Source of the DNA: Nesterenkonia natronophila
GTDB taxonomy: Bacteria; Actinomycetota; Actinomycetes; Actinomycetales; Micrococcaceae
DNA: 64,000 nt
Reading direction: 5' to 3'
Assembly (NCBI RefSeq): GCF_003595215.1
Contig: NZ_QYZP01000001.1
Location: 124,001 to 188,000, forward strand
The notes beneath the pieces were generated by a model. That model was not told the origin of the DNA. It saw only the letters and a program-made list of their open reading frames with translations, and did not search any database. Below, piece after piece: positions 55,537-62,854 of this stretch; within the stretch, counting starts at the first letter, position 1, and each line of letters opens with the position of its first letter. The translations under genes were made by a program, and so were the position numbers.

Positions 55537-57930
55537 TTAGGACAGTGTAACCAACGACCTCGCCGACTCTGGACGCCACCGAAGATGCGTTGGTTGATCC
55601 TCGGGATCTTCACGCACTAGAGCCAAGCGAGGACGGATGTCGTCGGTGCGCCCTGAAGTTGGCGGTTTCCGGCGCCCGGCCCGGAACTGGTTGGGCCAGG
55701 TAGTGCCGTCGGTGGCGTCAATCCCTTGTTCGGCGGCGGCGTTAAGGGTCCAGTTCGGGTTGTAGAGGTGAGGTCGTCCCAATGCGCAGAAATCCGCACG
55801 CCCAGCCAACAGGATCGAATTCAGGTCGTCGTAGGAGGAGATCGCTCCCACTGCGATGACCTTCACCCCTGCTGGCTGTGTCACCTCGTGGCGGATGCGG
55901 TCCGCGAACGGGGTTTGGTAGCTGCGGCCATAAGCTGGACTCTCCAACTTGGTCACTTGCCCAGAGGACACATCAATAGCATGAGCCCCGTGATCGACAA
56001 AGGCCTGGGCTATCTCTACGGCGTCGTCGACTGTGTTGCCCTCTTCATACCAGTCGGTCGCGGAGATGCGCACGGTCAATGCACGATCTTCGGGCCAGAC
56101 CTCACGGATTGCATCGAAGACCTCTAGTGGGAACCTCAGCCGGTTCTGCATGGGTCCGCCGTATTCGTCGGTTCGCTTATTGGAAATCGGTGAGAGGAAG
56201 GAGGAGAGGAGGTACCCGTGTGCTGCGTGAACCTCTAACAAGTCGAAGCCTGCCTCCGCGGCCCGTTGAGCGGCCTGGACGAACTGGACCACGACTTTGT
56301 CCATGTCTGACCTGGTCATCTCCCGCGGAACCTGGTTGTTGGGACCGTAAGGCACTGCACTCGGGCCCATAGTCTGCCAGTTTCCACTCTCTAAGGGGTT
56401 GTCGATGCCTTCCCACATCAGCTTTGTGGAGCCCTTGCGTCCAGAATGGCCGAGTTGTACACCGATTTTGGCGGTGGAGTAGTGATGAACAAAGTCCACC
56501 ACCTCCTTCCAGCTCTCGGTGTGTTCGCCGGTATAGAGCCCGGAACAGCCAGGCGTAATACGACCTTCGGCTGAGACACAGGCCATCTCGGTCATCACCA
56601 GACCAGCTCCGCCGAGAGCTTTGGATCCCAAGTGGACCAGATGGAAATTACCTGCCACCCCATCTTCTGCTGAGTACATATCCATCGGTGAGACGATCAC
56701 CCGGTTCTTCAGACGAACGGGGCCGATCGAGCCGGGCTGAAACATCGCGGGCTCCACACTGTTCAACCCGTGGGAAGCCGCAAAGTGCTGATCCACCCGC
56801 TGGGCGAACTCTGGATCCCGGAGCCTCAGGTTCTCCTGAGTGATGCGGCGGGAGCGGGTCAGAAGGTTGAAGGCGAACTGCAGATCATCCTGGCCCACAT
56901 ACCGGTCGATATCTTCGAACCACTCCAGTGAGGCTTGGGCGGAACGTTGTGTCGATTCAACCACGGGACGCCGCTCGGTTTCATAGGCTTTCAGGGCCGC
57001 TGGCACATCAGCGTTCTCGTGCAGGCATGCCGCCAGCGCGAGAGCATCCTCCATTGCCAATTTGGTTCCGGAGCCTATGGAGAAGTGTGCGGTATGGGCG
57101 GCATCACCCACTAAGACCACGTTCCCGCGGGACCAGTTGTCACATCTTACGGTGCCGAAATTGATCCACTTGGAGTTGTTGGTGATCAGCTCATAACCTG
57201 CCAACTCCTCGGCGAAGATCTCGCGTAATCGGTCCACTGCCTGATCGTCGGAGACTCCTGGTGGAAAGACGGTGTCTTCGGTGGAATCGAATCCGGCGCG
57301 GCGCCAGACATCCTCATGCATTTCCACGATGAAGGTAGAGCGTTTGTCCGAGAAGGGGTACCCATGGACCTGCATGACTCCCCATTTGGTCTCCTTGATG
57401 AAGAACTTAAACGCTTCAAAGACTTGGTCTGTGCCCAGCCACATGAACTTGTTACGTCGCCGGTCAAGCTGAGGCCGGAAATCATCTGCGTAGGCAGCAC
57501 GAACCTGAGAGTTGGCACCGTCGGCGGCTAGCACCAGGTCGTAGTCAGCCTCTAGCTGGGCCACCGGTGGAGCTTCACTTGCAAAGTGCACGGTCACTCC
57601 GAGGTTCAGGGCCCGCTGCTGAAGCATTTGCAACAGCTCCTTCCGGCCCATCGCTGCAAATCCCTGACCACCCACGGTAATTTCTTGGCCCCGGTAGTGG
57701 ATGTCAATATCTGACCAGCGGGCGAACTGCTGGGTCATATAGTCAGCCACCACAGAATCAGCGTTTTCGATACCCCCGAGAGTTTCGTCTGAGAACACGA
57801 CCCCAAAGCCGAAGGTGTCGTCGGCGCGGTTGCGTTCCCACACCACGATCTCGTGGTGAGGGTCCAGCTGCTTCATTAGGATGGAGAAGTAGAGCCCTGC
57901 CGGACCGCCTCCAACAATTGCTGTTTTCAC
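55537..57930 (-). CDS. Bifunctional aryl-CoA 5-hydroxylase/oxidoreductase (salicylyl-CoA 5-hydroxylase type)
   Basis: About 797 residues combining two enzymes. The N-terminal half (1-400) is a flavoprotein monooxygenase of the PHBH type with VKTAIVGGGPAGLYFSIL and the FAD motif VLVGDAAHTAHFSIGSGTK. The C-terminal half (about 405-770) is an Old Yellow Enzyme-like oxidoreductase with RLKNRVIVSPMDMYSA, the catalytic LLEVHAAHGYLLSSFLSP and GALGRP-type FMN loop (FCALGRPHLYNP). This fusion is known in salicylyl-CoA 5-hydroxylase and in 2-aminobenzoyl-CoA monooxygenase/reductase. The GTG at 57930 has AGAGAGG upstream; a further 71 in-frame residues upstream overlap the ligase gene and look non-coding. 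The ligase gene ends 13 bases before it. Confidence 0.92.
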   Translation of the reverse strand: MKTAIVGGGPAGLYFSILMKQLDPHHEIVVWERNRADDTFGFGVVFSDETLGGIENADSVVADYMTQQFARWSDIDIHYRGQEITVGGQGFAAMGRKELLQMLQQRALNLGVTVHFASEAPPVAQLEADYDLVLAADGANSQVRAAYADDFRPQLDRRRNKFMWLGTDQVFEAFKFFIKETKWGVMQVHGYPFSDKRSTFIVEMHEDVWRRAGFDSTEDTVFPPGVSDDQAVDRLREIFAEELAGYELITNNSKWINFGTVRCDNWSRGNVVLVGDAAHTAHFSIGSGTKLAMEDALALAACLHENADVPAALKAYETERRPVVESTQRSAQASLEWFEDIDRYVGQDDLQFAFNLLTRSRRITQENLRLRDPEFAQRVDQHFAASHGLNSVEPAMFQPGSIGPVRLKNRVIVSPMDMYSAEDGVAGNFHLVHLGSKALGGAGLVMTEMACVSAEGRITPGCSGLYTGEHTESWKEVVDFVHHYSTAKIGVQLGHSGRKGSTKLMWEGIDNPLESGNWQTMGPSAVPYGPNNQVPREMTRSDMDKVVVQFVQAAQRAAEAGFDLLEVHAAHGYLLSSFLSPISNKRTDEYGGPMQNRLRFPLEVFDAIREVWPEDRALTVRISATDWYEEGNTVDDAVEIAQAFVDHGAHAIDVSSGQVTKLESPAYGRSYQTPFADRIRHEVTQPAGVKVIAVGAISSYDDLNSILLAGRADFCALGRPHLYNPNWTLNAAAEQGIDATDGTTWPNQFRAGRRKPPTSGRTDDIRPRLALVREDPEDQPTHLRWRPESARSLVTLS

Positions 57931-57943
57931 TGTCAATGCCTCT

Positions 57944-59596
57944 CTATGCCGCCGGGGTCTTTTCTGGGGCTTGCTCCGCAGCGAGCTGCTGCCGCAACTT
58001 GAAATGCTGTAATTTCCCACTGAGGTTTCGCGGCAACTCATCGATGAAGCGGATATCACGTGGGTACTTGTACGGAGCAATACGTTGTTTGACGAAGTCT
58101 TGGATGTCCTTGCGGGTTCGTTCATCGGCTTCGGAGCCGTCACTCAATACCACGAAGGCGCAAACTACAGTGCCACGGTCCGGGTCGGGACGTCCCACCA
58201 CAGCGTTCTCGACGACCGCGGGATGCAAGTCAATAGCAGCCTCCACCTCTGGGGCGCCGATGTTGTATCCGGAAGACACGATCATGTTGTCGGTTCTCGC
58301 CTGGTAGATGAAGTACCCCTCTTCATCCCGAGAAAAGGCGTCGCCGGTGACGTTCCAACCGTTCTCAACATAAACCGTCTGACGACTGTCGTTAAGATAT
58401 CGACAACCGGTGGGACCAATGACTGCCAGACGTCCGACGGTCCCGACTGGAGCCTCGTTGCCGTCCTCGTCCAAGACGGTAGCCCGGTACCCCGGCACCG
58501 GCTTCCCCACGGCGTCGGAACGCACCTGATCGCCAGATGCTGAGATGAAAACATGCAACATTTCTGTGGCACCGATGCCATCGATAATCTCCAGGCCGGA
58601 GGTCTTCTTGACGGATTCCCACACGGCTTCAGGCAGATGCTCACCGGCGGAGATAGCAATCCTCAGTCGGCTCAGCAGGTCGGATCGCCCTTCTTTGAGA
58701 AGAGCTCGGTACGCAGTGGGTGCGGTAGCCAAAATCGTGACCCCAGCCTGGGCAGCCTGCTCTGCCATGGCCACCGGAGAGGACTTTTCAAAGAGAAGTA
58801 CTGCTCCTCCGAAGTAGAGTGGAAACACCACCGAGCAGCCCAACCCAAACGTGAATGCCAGGGGCGCGGAGCAGGCCCACACGTCGTCCGCTGTCGGTTT
58901 CACGATGTGGCGGGCAAAGGTGTCAGCATTGGCGAGAATATCGCGGTGAAAGTGCATAGTCAGCTTCGGAGCCCCTGTGGTGCCAGAGGTGGGACCGAGC
59001 AGGGCGACATCGTCGGCAGCTGTCTCTACGTTAGTGAAATCCATCGTTTTCTGAGCGGCCTGGGCCACGAGGTCAGCCGCCGATGTTGAGCCGTAGGAAA
59101 TGACGGGGGGACGCTTCTCCTCAGAGACCTCTTCGACGGACTCTAAGAACCTGTGATCTGCGATGATGGCGCTGGGCTTGGTTCTTTCGATCAGAGCTAA
59201 TACTTCAGTGCTGCGCAGGAGTGGCATGGTGTCGACTACCACGCCGCCAGCTTTGAGTACGGCCAGCCACGCAGCCACATGCCAGGGATTGTTGGGGCCC
59301 CGCAGCATAACCCGGTTTCCTGGCACCAGGCCGTAGTCCTCGGTGAGCACACGGGCTATTTGGTTGGCCCTGTCACGCAACTGACCGTAGGTCCAGGTCT
59401 CGCCTGCTGGTGTTGACAAAGCAGTGCGATCGGCACCGAAGCGCTCGGACGGCTGATCAATCAGGGCGGTGGCAGCGTTGAGACGATCCGGATACTGCAC
59501 ATCTGGGATGGTGAACTCTAGGGTGGGCCACTGGTCTTCAGGCGGCAGGTTATCGCGGGTGAAGCTGTCTTGATGAGCAGATGGTGTCAGAAGCAC
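57944..59596 (-). CDS. Benzoate/salicylate-type CoA ligase (AMP-binding)
   Basis: A 550-residue ANL-superfamily enzyme making an aryl-CoA from an aromatic acid, ATP and CoA. The P-loop is GPTSGTTGAPKLTMHFH, followed by CSAPLAFTFGLG, IGATEMLHVFISA and the hinge YQARTDNMIVSSGYNIG; the C-terminal catalytic lysine lies in LPRNLSGKLQHFKLR. The HFH and TEMLH segments place it with benzoate/aminobenzoate-CoA ligases. It supplies the substrate for the downstream hydroxylase. The gene lies 25 bases downstream of the thioesterase gene. Confidence 0.92.
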   Translation of the reverse strand: MLLTPSAHQDSFTRDNLPPEDQWPTLEFTIPDVQYPDRLNAATALIDQPSERFGADRTALSTPAGETWTYGQLRDRANQIARVLTEDYGLVPGNRVMLRGPNNPWHVAAWLAVLKAGGVVVDTMPLLRSTEVLALIERTKPSAIIADHRFLESVEEVSEEKRPPVISYGSTSAADLVAQAAQKTMDFTNVETAADDVALLGPTSGTTGAPKLTMHFHRDILANADTFARHIVKPTADDVWACSAPLAFTFGLGCSVVFPLYFGGAVLLFEKSSPVAMAEQAAQAGVTILATAPTAYRALLKEGRSDLLSRLRIAISAGEHLPEAVWESVKKTSGLEIIDGIGATEMLHVFISASGDQVRSDAVGKPVPGYRATVLDEDGNEAPVGTVGRLAVIGPTGCRYLNDSRQTVYVENGWNVTGDAFSRDEEGYFIYQARTDNMIVSSGYNIGAPEVEAAIDLHPAVVENAVVGRPDPDRGTVVCAFVVLSDGSEADERTRKDIQDFVKQRIAPYKYPRDIRFIDELPRNLSGKLQHFKLRQQLAAEQAPEKTPAA

Positions 59597-59621
59597 GAGG
59601 ACTCCTTTCCTAGATTCCGAT

Positions 59622-60542
59622 TCACGCTCGGATCATTCCCTCTTGGGCGACGCTCGCTACCAGCTCCCCGGTGCGGGCATAGAAATTTCCCGTAGCCAAG
59701 CCACGCTGTGACTGAGCGGATACGGCTTCCTGAACGTAGAGAATCCAGTCATCTACTCGAGCGGGTCGATGAAACCACATGGAATGGTCCAGACTGGCGG
59801 TGACCAAGCCTTCGGTGCCCCAGGCTAGGCCGCGTTGGCGCAAGAGAGATTCCAGGATGGTGTAGTCACAGACGTAAGCCAATCCGGCCCGCTGCAAGTC
59901 CTTGTCCTGCTTTGTCTCCACTCGTTCGGTAAGCCGATCGAAGGCTCGTATCCACACCGCTTGCTCAGGTTCTTGAACTTCCACGCCACCCCGGTAAATG
60001 GCCCCTTGCACATGGCGCATATCAAAGCTGCGTCCAGTAGCCCAGTACTGCGCGGCATCGTCATGGTGGCCCTCGAGCACCTCGCTGGCACTCGGCAGAG
60101 TTTCAGGAGGCACCTCGGTGAGCACCTTGGGTGCCGATTGGCTGAACTGATCCCCCTCGGAAGGCACCTGGAAAGACCCCATCGAAATATAAGCAGTCTT
60201 GCCATTCTGCATGGCACGGACTTCGCGGGTGGAGAAACTCCGACCATCACGCAGGAGCTCTACGTGGTATGTCACGGGTTGGCTGATATCCACCGGGCGC
60301 ATGAAGTACGAGTGAGTGGAGTGAACCGCGCGGTCCGTGCTCACGGTGCGCATCATGGCCATCAACGCTTGAGCAACCATATCGCCGCCGTAGGCCTTGG
60401 GCCAGGGCACCCATTGGGTGGTGGCTTGAAAGGTGCGCACCGACTCTACGGGAGGGGAGAGCTCAACCATGTCCATCGCCCGCAGAAACGTCTCAGAAGT
60501 CCCGGGAGCGTGAATCTGCTCAGTCTGGTTCTGGGTGGTCAT
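59622..60542 (-). CDS. Acyl-CoA thioesterase II (TesB-like double hot-dog)
   Basis: A 306-residue TesB-type thioesterase with two hot-dog domains (about 20-125 and 190-300). Conserved motifs include PWPKAYGGDMVAQALMAMMRTV, VHSTHSYFMRPVDISQPVTY and, in the second domain, ASLDHSMWFHRPARVDDWILY. It would release the free aromatic acid from its CoA ester after ring hydroxylation. It follows the cupin gene by only 6 bases. Confidence 0.9.
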   Translation of the reverse strand: MTTQNQTEQIHAPGTSETFLRAMDMVELSPPVESVRTFQATTQWVPWPKAYGGDMVAQALMAMMRTVSTDRAVHSTHSYFMRPVDISQPVTYHVELLRDGRSFSTREVRAMQNGKTAYISMGSFQVPSEGDQFSQSAPKVLTEVPPETLPSASEVLEGHHDDAAQYWATGRSFDMRHVQGAIYRGGVEVQEPEQAVWIRAFDRLTERVETKQDKDLQRAGLAYVCDYTILESLLRQRGLAWGTEGLVTASLDHSMWFHRPARVDDWILYVQEAVSAQSQRGLATGNFYARTGELVASVAQEGMIRA

Positions 60543-60548
60543 TACTGC

Positions 60549-61031
60549 TCAACTCCTGCGGTACCCGGTCAGAGTCGAGTCATCGACGTCGTCCAAGTTG
60601 ACCACGATGTTCTCCGGGGTGCGGGTGGTCAACCAGACCAGATCCTCCGTGACTGACATATTGGCTTCCACATGCGGCATGTATGGCGGGACAAAGACCC
60701 AGTCCCCGGCGGTCATGTCCACATATTCGGAGTAGTTTTCTCCGAAGTAGATCCGGCCGTGGCCTCTGAGGACGTAACCGCCGGTTTCAGCCTCCCCGTG
60801 GTGGTGCGGCAACGAGCGGTAACCAGGCACGTTGGAGACCTGGCCAAACCAGATTTTGGTAGCAGGAGTGTGTTGAATGGAGACCCCCGAGATCCGCACT
60901 GCGCCACCAGACTGACCGGTGCTGGTGTCCTCCTGGCCGGCACGGGTGATCACCGGAACGACTTTGCCATCCGCTCCGGCGTACTGCTGATTATCACCGT
61001 CGACTGCTTGGTTCAAGGGCTGGGCTGTCAT
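60549..61031 (-). CDS. Small single-cupin protein
   Basis: A 160-residue cupin. Motif 1 is LPHHHGEAETGGYVLRGHG with the metal-binding histidines and glutamate; motif 2 is GDWVFVPPYMPHVEAN with the fourth histidine and asparagine. At 160 residues it is far too short for gentisate 1,2-dioxygenase (about 350), but similar in size to 3-hydroxyanthranilate dioxygenase-type or isomerase cupins. It is the first gene of the operon, divergent from the ridA gene. A metal-dependent ring-cleavage or isomerisation role is a guess. Confidence 0.85.
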   Translation of the reverse strand: MTAQPLNQAVDGDNQQYAGADGKVVPVITRAGQEDTSTGQSGGAVRISGVSIQHTPATKIWFGQVSNVPGYRSLPHHHGEAETGGYVLRGHGRIYFGENYSEYVDMTAGDWVFVPPYMPHVEANMSVTEDLVWLTTRTPENIVVNLDDVDDSTLTGYRRS

Positions 61032-61066
61032 GGCATCCTCCGTCAGACTTTCTCGAATATGTCGTC

Positions 61067-61088
61067 TTTATTGCGATCGTCGCGTAAA
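61067..61088. promoter_or_regulatory. Imperfect inverted repeat in the cupin/ridA divergent promoter
   Basis: TTTA at 61067-61070 and TAAA at 61085-61088 frame GCGA (61073-61076) and TCGC (61080-61083), an imperfect inverted repeat with asymmetric spacing. It lies in the 119-base divergent gap and is a candidate operator for PaaX; no match to the known E. coli PaaX site is claimed. Confidence 0.35.
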
Positions 61089-61150
61089 GTAAATGTAACA
61101 CGCTGTCAGGGCGTGCGCCAGGTCACATTCAGACACTTTCGGAGGAATTC

Positions 61151-61549
61151 ATGCAGAACCAGATCATCAACCCCGAGACCCTGGGTAAACCGTCGGGGTT
61201 CGCTCACGGGGTGAAATCCGGAGACACTGTCTACCTTGGTGGACAGACGGCGTTGGACAAGAACATGGAGATCGTCCCGGGCGGAATCGTCGAACAGTTC
61301 CGGCAGGCTTTCTCCAATGTTTTGGAGACTCTCCGGGAAGCTGGCGGCCAGCCTGAGGACTTGGTGAGCGTTACCATTTATCTCACCGATGTCGATGATT
61401 ACCTGGCGAACGGCCGCGAGATTGGCAAGATCTGGCGCTCGATGGCCGGCTCCGACTACCCTGCATTGGCTGGCATAGGTGTCTCCCGCCTCTGGCAACG
61501 AGAAGCCCTCATCGAGATCCAGGGCACCGCAGTGATTCAGGCCCGCTAA
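61151..61549 (+). CDS. RidA family enamine/imine deaminase-like protein
   Basis: A 132-residue YjgF/YER057c/UK114 protein. It has VKSGDTVYLGGQTALDK, the central NVLETLREAGGQPEDLVSVTIYLTDVDDY and the C-terminal VSRLWQREALIEIQGTAVI. The residue before the terminal GTAVI is not the usual arginine of the strict RidA active site (RVEVEAVA type), so it may belong to another RidA subfamily. RidA proteins hydrolyse reactive enamines/imines, including aminomuconate intermediates. GGAGG precedes the ATG, and a strong terminator follows. Confidence 0.88.
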   Translation: MQNQIINPETLGKPSGFAHGVKSGDTVYLGGQTALDKNMEIVPGGIVEQFRQAFSNVLETLREAGGQPEDLVSVTIYLTDVDDYLANGREIGKIWRSMAGSDYPALAGIGVSRLWQREALIEIQGTAVIQAR

Positions 61550-61565
61550 GAATTTCCTCACGCCG

Positions 61566-61616
61566 AAGCGCAAAGGGCCCGGCCGCAGCAGATGCGGTCG
61601 GGCCCTTTGCGCTTTC
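61566..61616 (+). terminator. Strong terminator after ridA
   Basis: The arm at 61566-61586 pairs with 61594-61614 over 21 positions with a single G-T pair, around loop AGCAGAT, ending in CTTTC. It starts 16 bases beyond the ridA stop and isolates the next unit. Confidence 0.9.
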
Positions 61617-61660
61617 AAAAGACAAAGTCACTCTTCATCACCTCATGAACCGCTCTATCA

Positions 61661-61824
61661 CGCTGAATCACACAATCAGCGGCTCTCATCATGCCGGAAT
61701 GATTCCAGTTTGGGCTGTGACAGGTGGTTCTCGTAAGGAGTCCTAGAAAAAGATCGCGTGTGATCTGGCACACTTTCCAGCGAGGTGTTACATTTGCTGA
61801 AATTACCGATCGCAAGAATTGCGA
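61661..61824. promoter_or_regulatory. Palindrome-rich promoter region of the FAH/MFS unit
   Basis: The 366-base gap 61550-61915 has no gene. Beyond the ridA terminator it holds CGCTGA-N9-TCAGCG (61661-61681), GGAAT-G-ATTCC (61696-61706) and TCGCAA-GAA-TTGCGA (61810-61824). Each is an inverted repeat suitable for a dimeric regulator. The last is the best-formed and closest to the gene. Confidence 0.4.
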
Positions 61825-61915
61825 CATATGGACAGCAAGGCCGGGCGCACAGAAATTTCAACCGTCCGCCTGGTAGCGATACCTTCATTCAATCGACTTA
61901 TAGGAAGGTCACCTC

Positions 61916-62806
61916 TTGAAGCTGGCAACCCTACACATCAGAGGAAAGACCGTCGCCTGCGTACAGACGGAGTCGGATTTCGCCGTCGTGCGTGACGGCG
62001 ACGTCAGCTCTCTCATGGAACAGCCCGAATGGCGATCACAGGCCGCGAAAGCGGCTGAATCCTCTTCGAGACGTCTTACCCATGCGGAAGCGGTATTCGC
62101 TCCCCTCGTGACCACCGACCGAAAGATCATATGCTGTGGCCTCAATTACGCGGACCACATCAGTGAGATGGGTCGAGAGCTGCCGGAACACCCGACACTC
62201 TTTGCAAAGTTTGCAGACACCCTCTGTGGCGCCAATGATCGGATCGAAGTCCGCGCTAGCGAGAAAGTCGACTGGGAAGCTGAGCTAGCGGTGATGGTTG
62301 GCAGTCACCTGCACGAGGCTGACGAAGCTGAGGCGTCGGCAGCTATTGCTGGTTATGCGGTCGCGAATGATGTCTCGATGCGCGACTGGCAGAACAGAAC
62401 AACTCAGTGGCTACAGGGCAAAGCTTTTGATGCAACTACACCAGTAGGTCCAGTGCTTGTGACCGCTGACGAGTTCGGCGAAGAACCCATCTTCGATGTG
62501 TACTGCTACGTCAACGACGAGCAGGTTCAACATGGCGATACCTCGCGTTTGGTGTTTCCTCCGGCGAAGCTCTTGGCGTACGTCTCCACCTTCACCCAGT
62601 TGCGCCCGGGTGACTTGATTCTCACAGGGACGCCCGGTGGAGTCGGGGCTGGGGCAAAACCACCTCGCTTCCTGGCCGATGGCGATTTCCTACGGACGGA
62701 GATCCCGGGTGTGGGCTCCCTTCGTAACCAGGTGAGGGTTGAGGGTATGACGTCTGAGGAGTCTTGCGCGCCCGATCTGGAGAGAAGACAACTTACTCAC
62801 CCGTAA
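61916..62806 (+). CDS. Fumarylacetoacetate hydrolase family protein
   Basis: A 296-residue FAH-fold enzyme. The N-terminal domain spans about 1-70; the catalytic domain has ICCGLNYADHISEMG, the metal ligands in VDWEAELAVMVG and YAVANDVSMRDWQ, and the C-terminal LILTGTPGGVGAG. Family members hydrolyse acylpyruvates such as fumarylpyruvate, the last step of gentisate degradation, or decarboxylate 4-oxalocrotonate. The start is TTG at 61916 with GAAGG upstream. It lies 48 bases before the MFS importer and is probably co-transcribed with it. Confidence 0.9.
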   Translation: MKLATLHIRGKTVACVQTESDFAVVRDGDVSSLMEQPEWRSQAAKAAESSSRRLTHAEAVFAPLVTTDRKIICCGLNYADHISEMGRELPEHPTLFAKFADTLCGANDRIEVRASEKVDWEAELAVMVGSHLHEADEAEASAAIAGYAVANDVSMRDWQNRTTQWLQGKAFDATTPVGPVLVTADEFGEEPIFDVYCYVNDEQVQHGDTSRLVFPPAKLLAYVSTFTQLRPGDLILTGTPGGVGAGAKPPRFLADGDFLRTEIPGVGSLRNQVRVEGMTSEESCAPDLERRQLTHP

Positions 62807-62854
62807 CCCGACCTCACACCACGACCGAAACACCTCATGTCAAGGGGACTATCA

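Noticed and set aside
57931..58143. N-terminal extension of the aryl-CoA hydroxylase (71 residues)
   Set aside because: It overlaps the ligase coding sequence, is Ser/Arg-rich and unlike the family; GTG at 57930 has a proper ribosome site and the canonical FAD-binding N-terminus.
59835..60656. A 273-codon open frame antisense to the thioesterase gene
   Set aside because: Shadow frame of the thioesterase and cupin genes; no domain seen.
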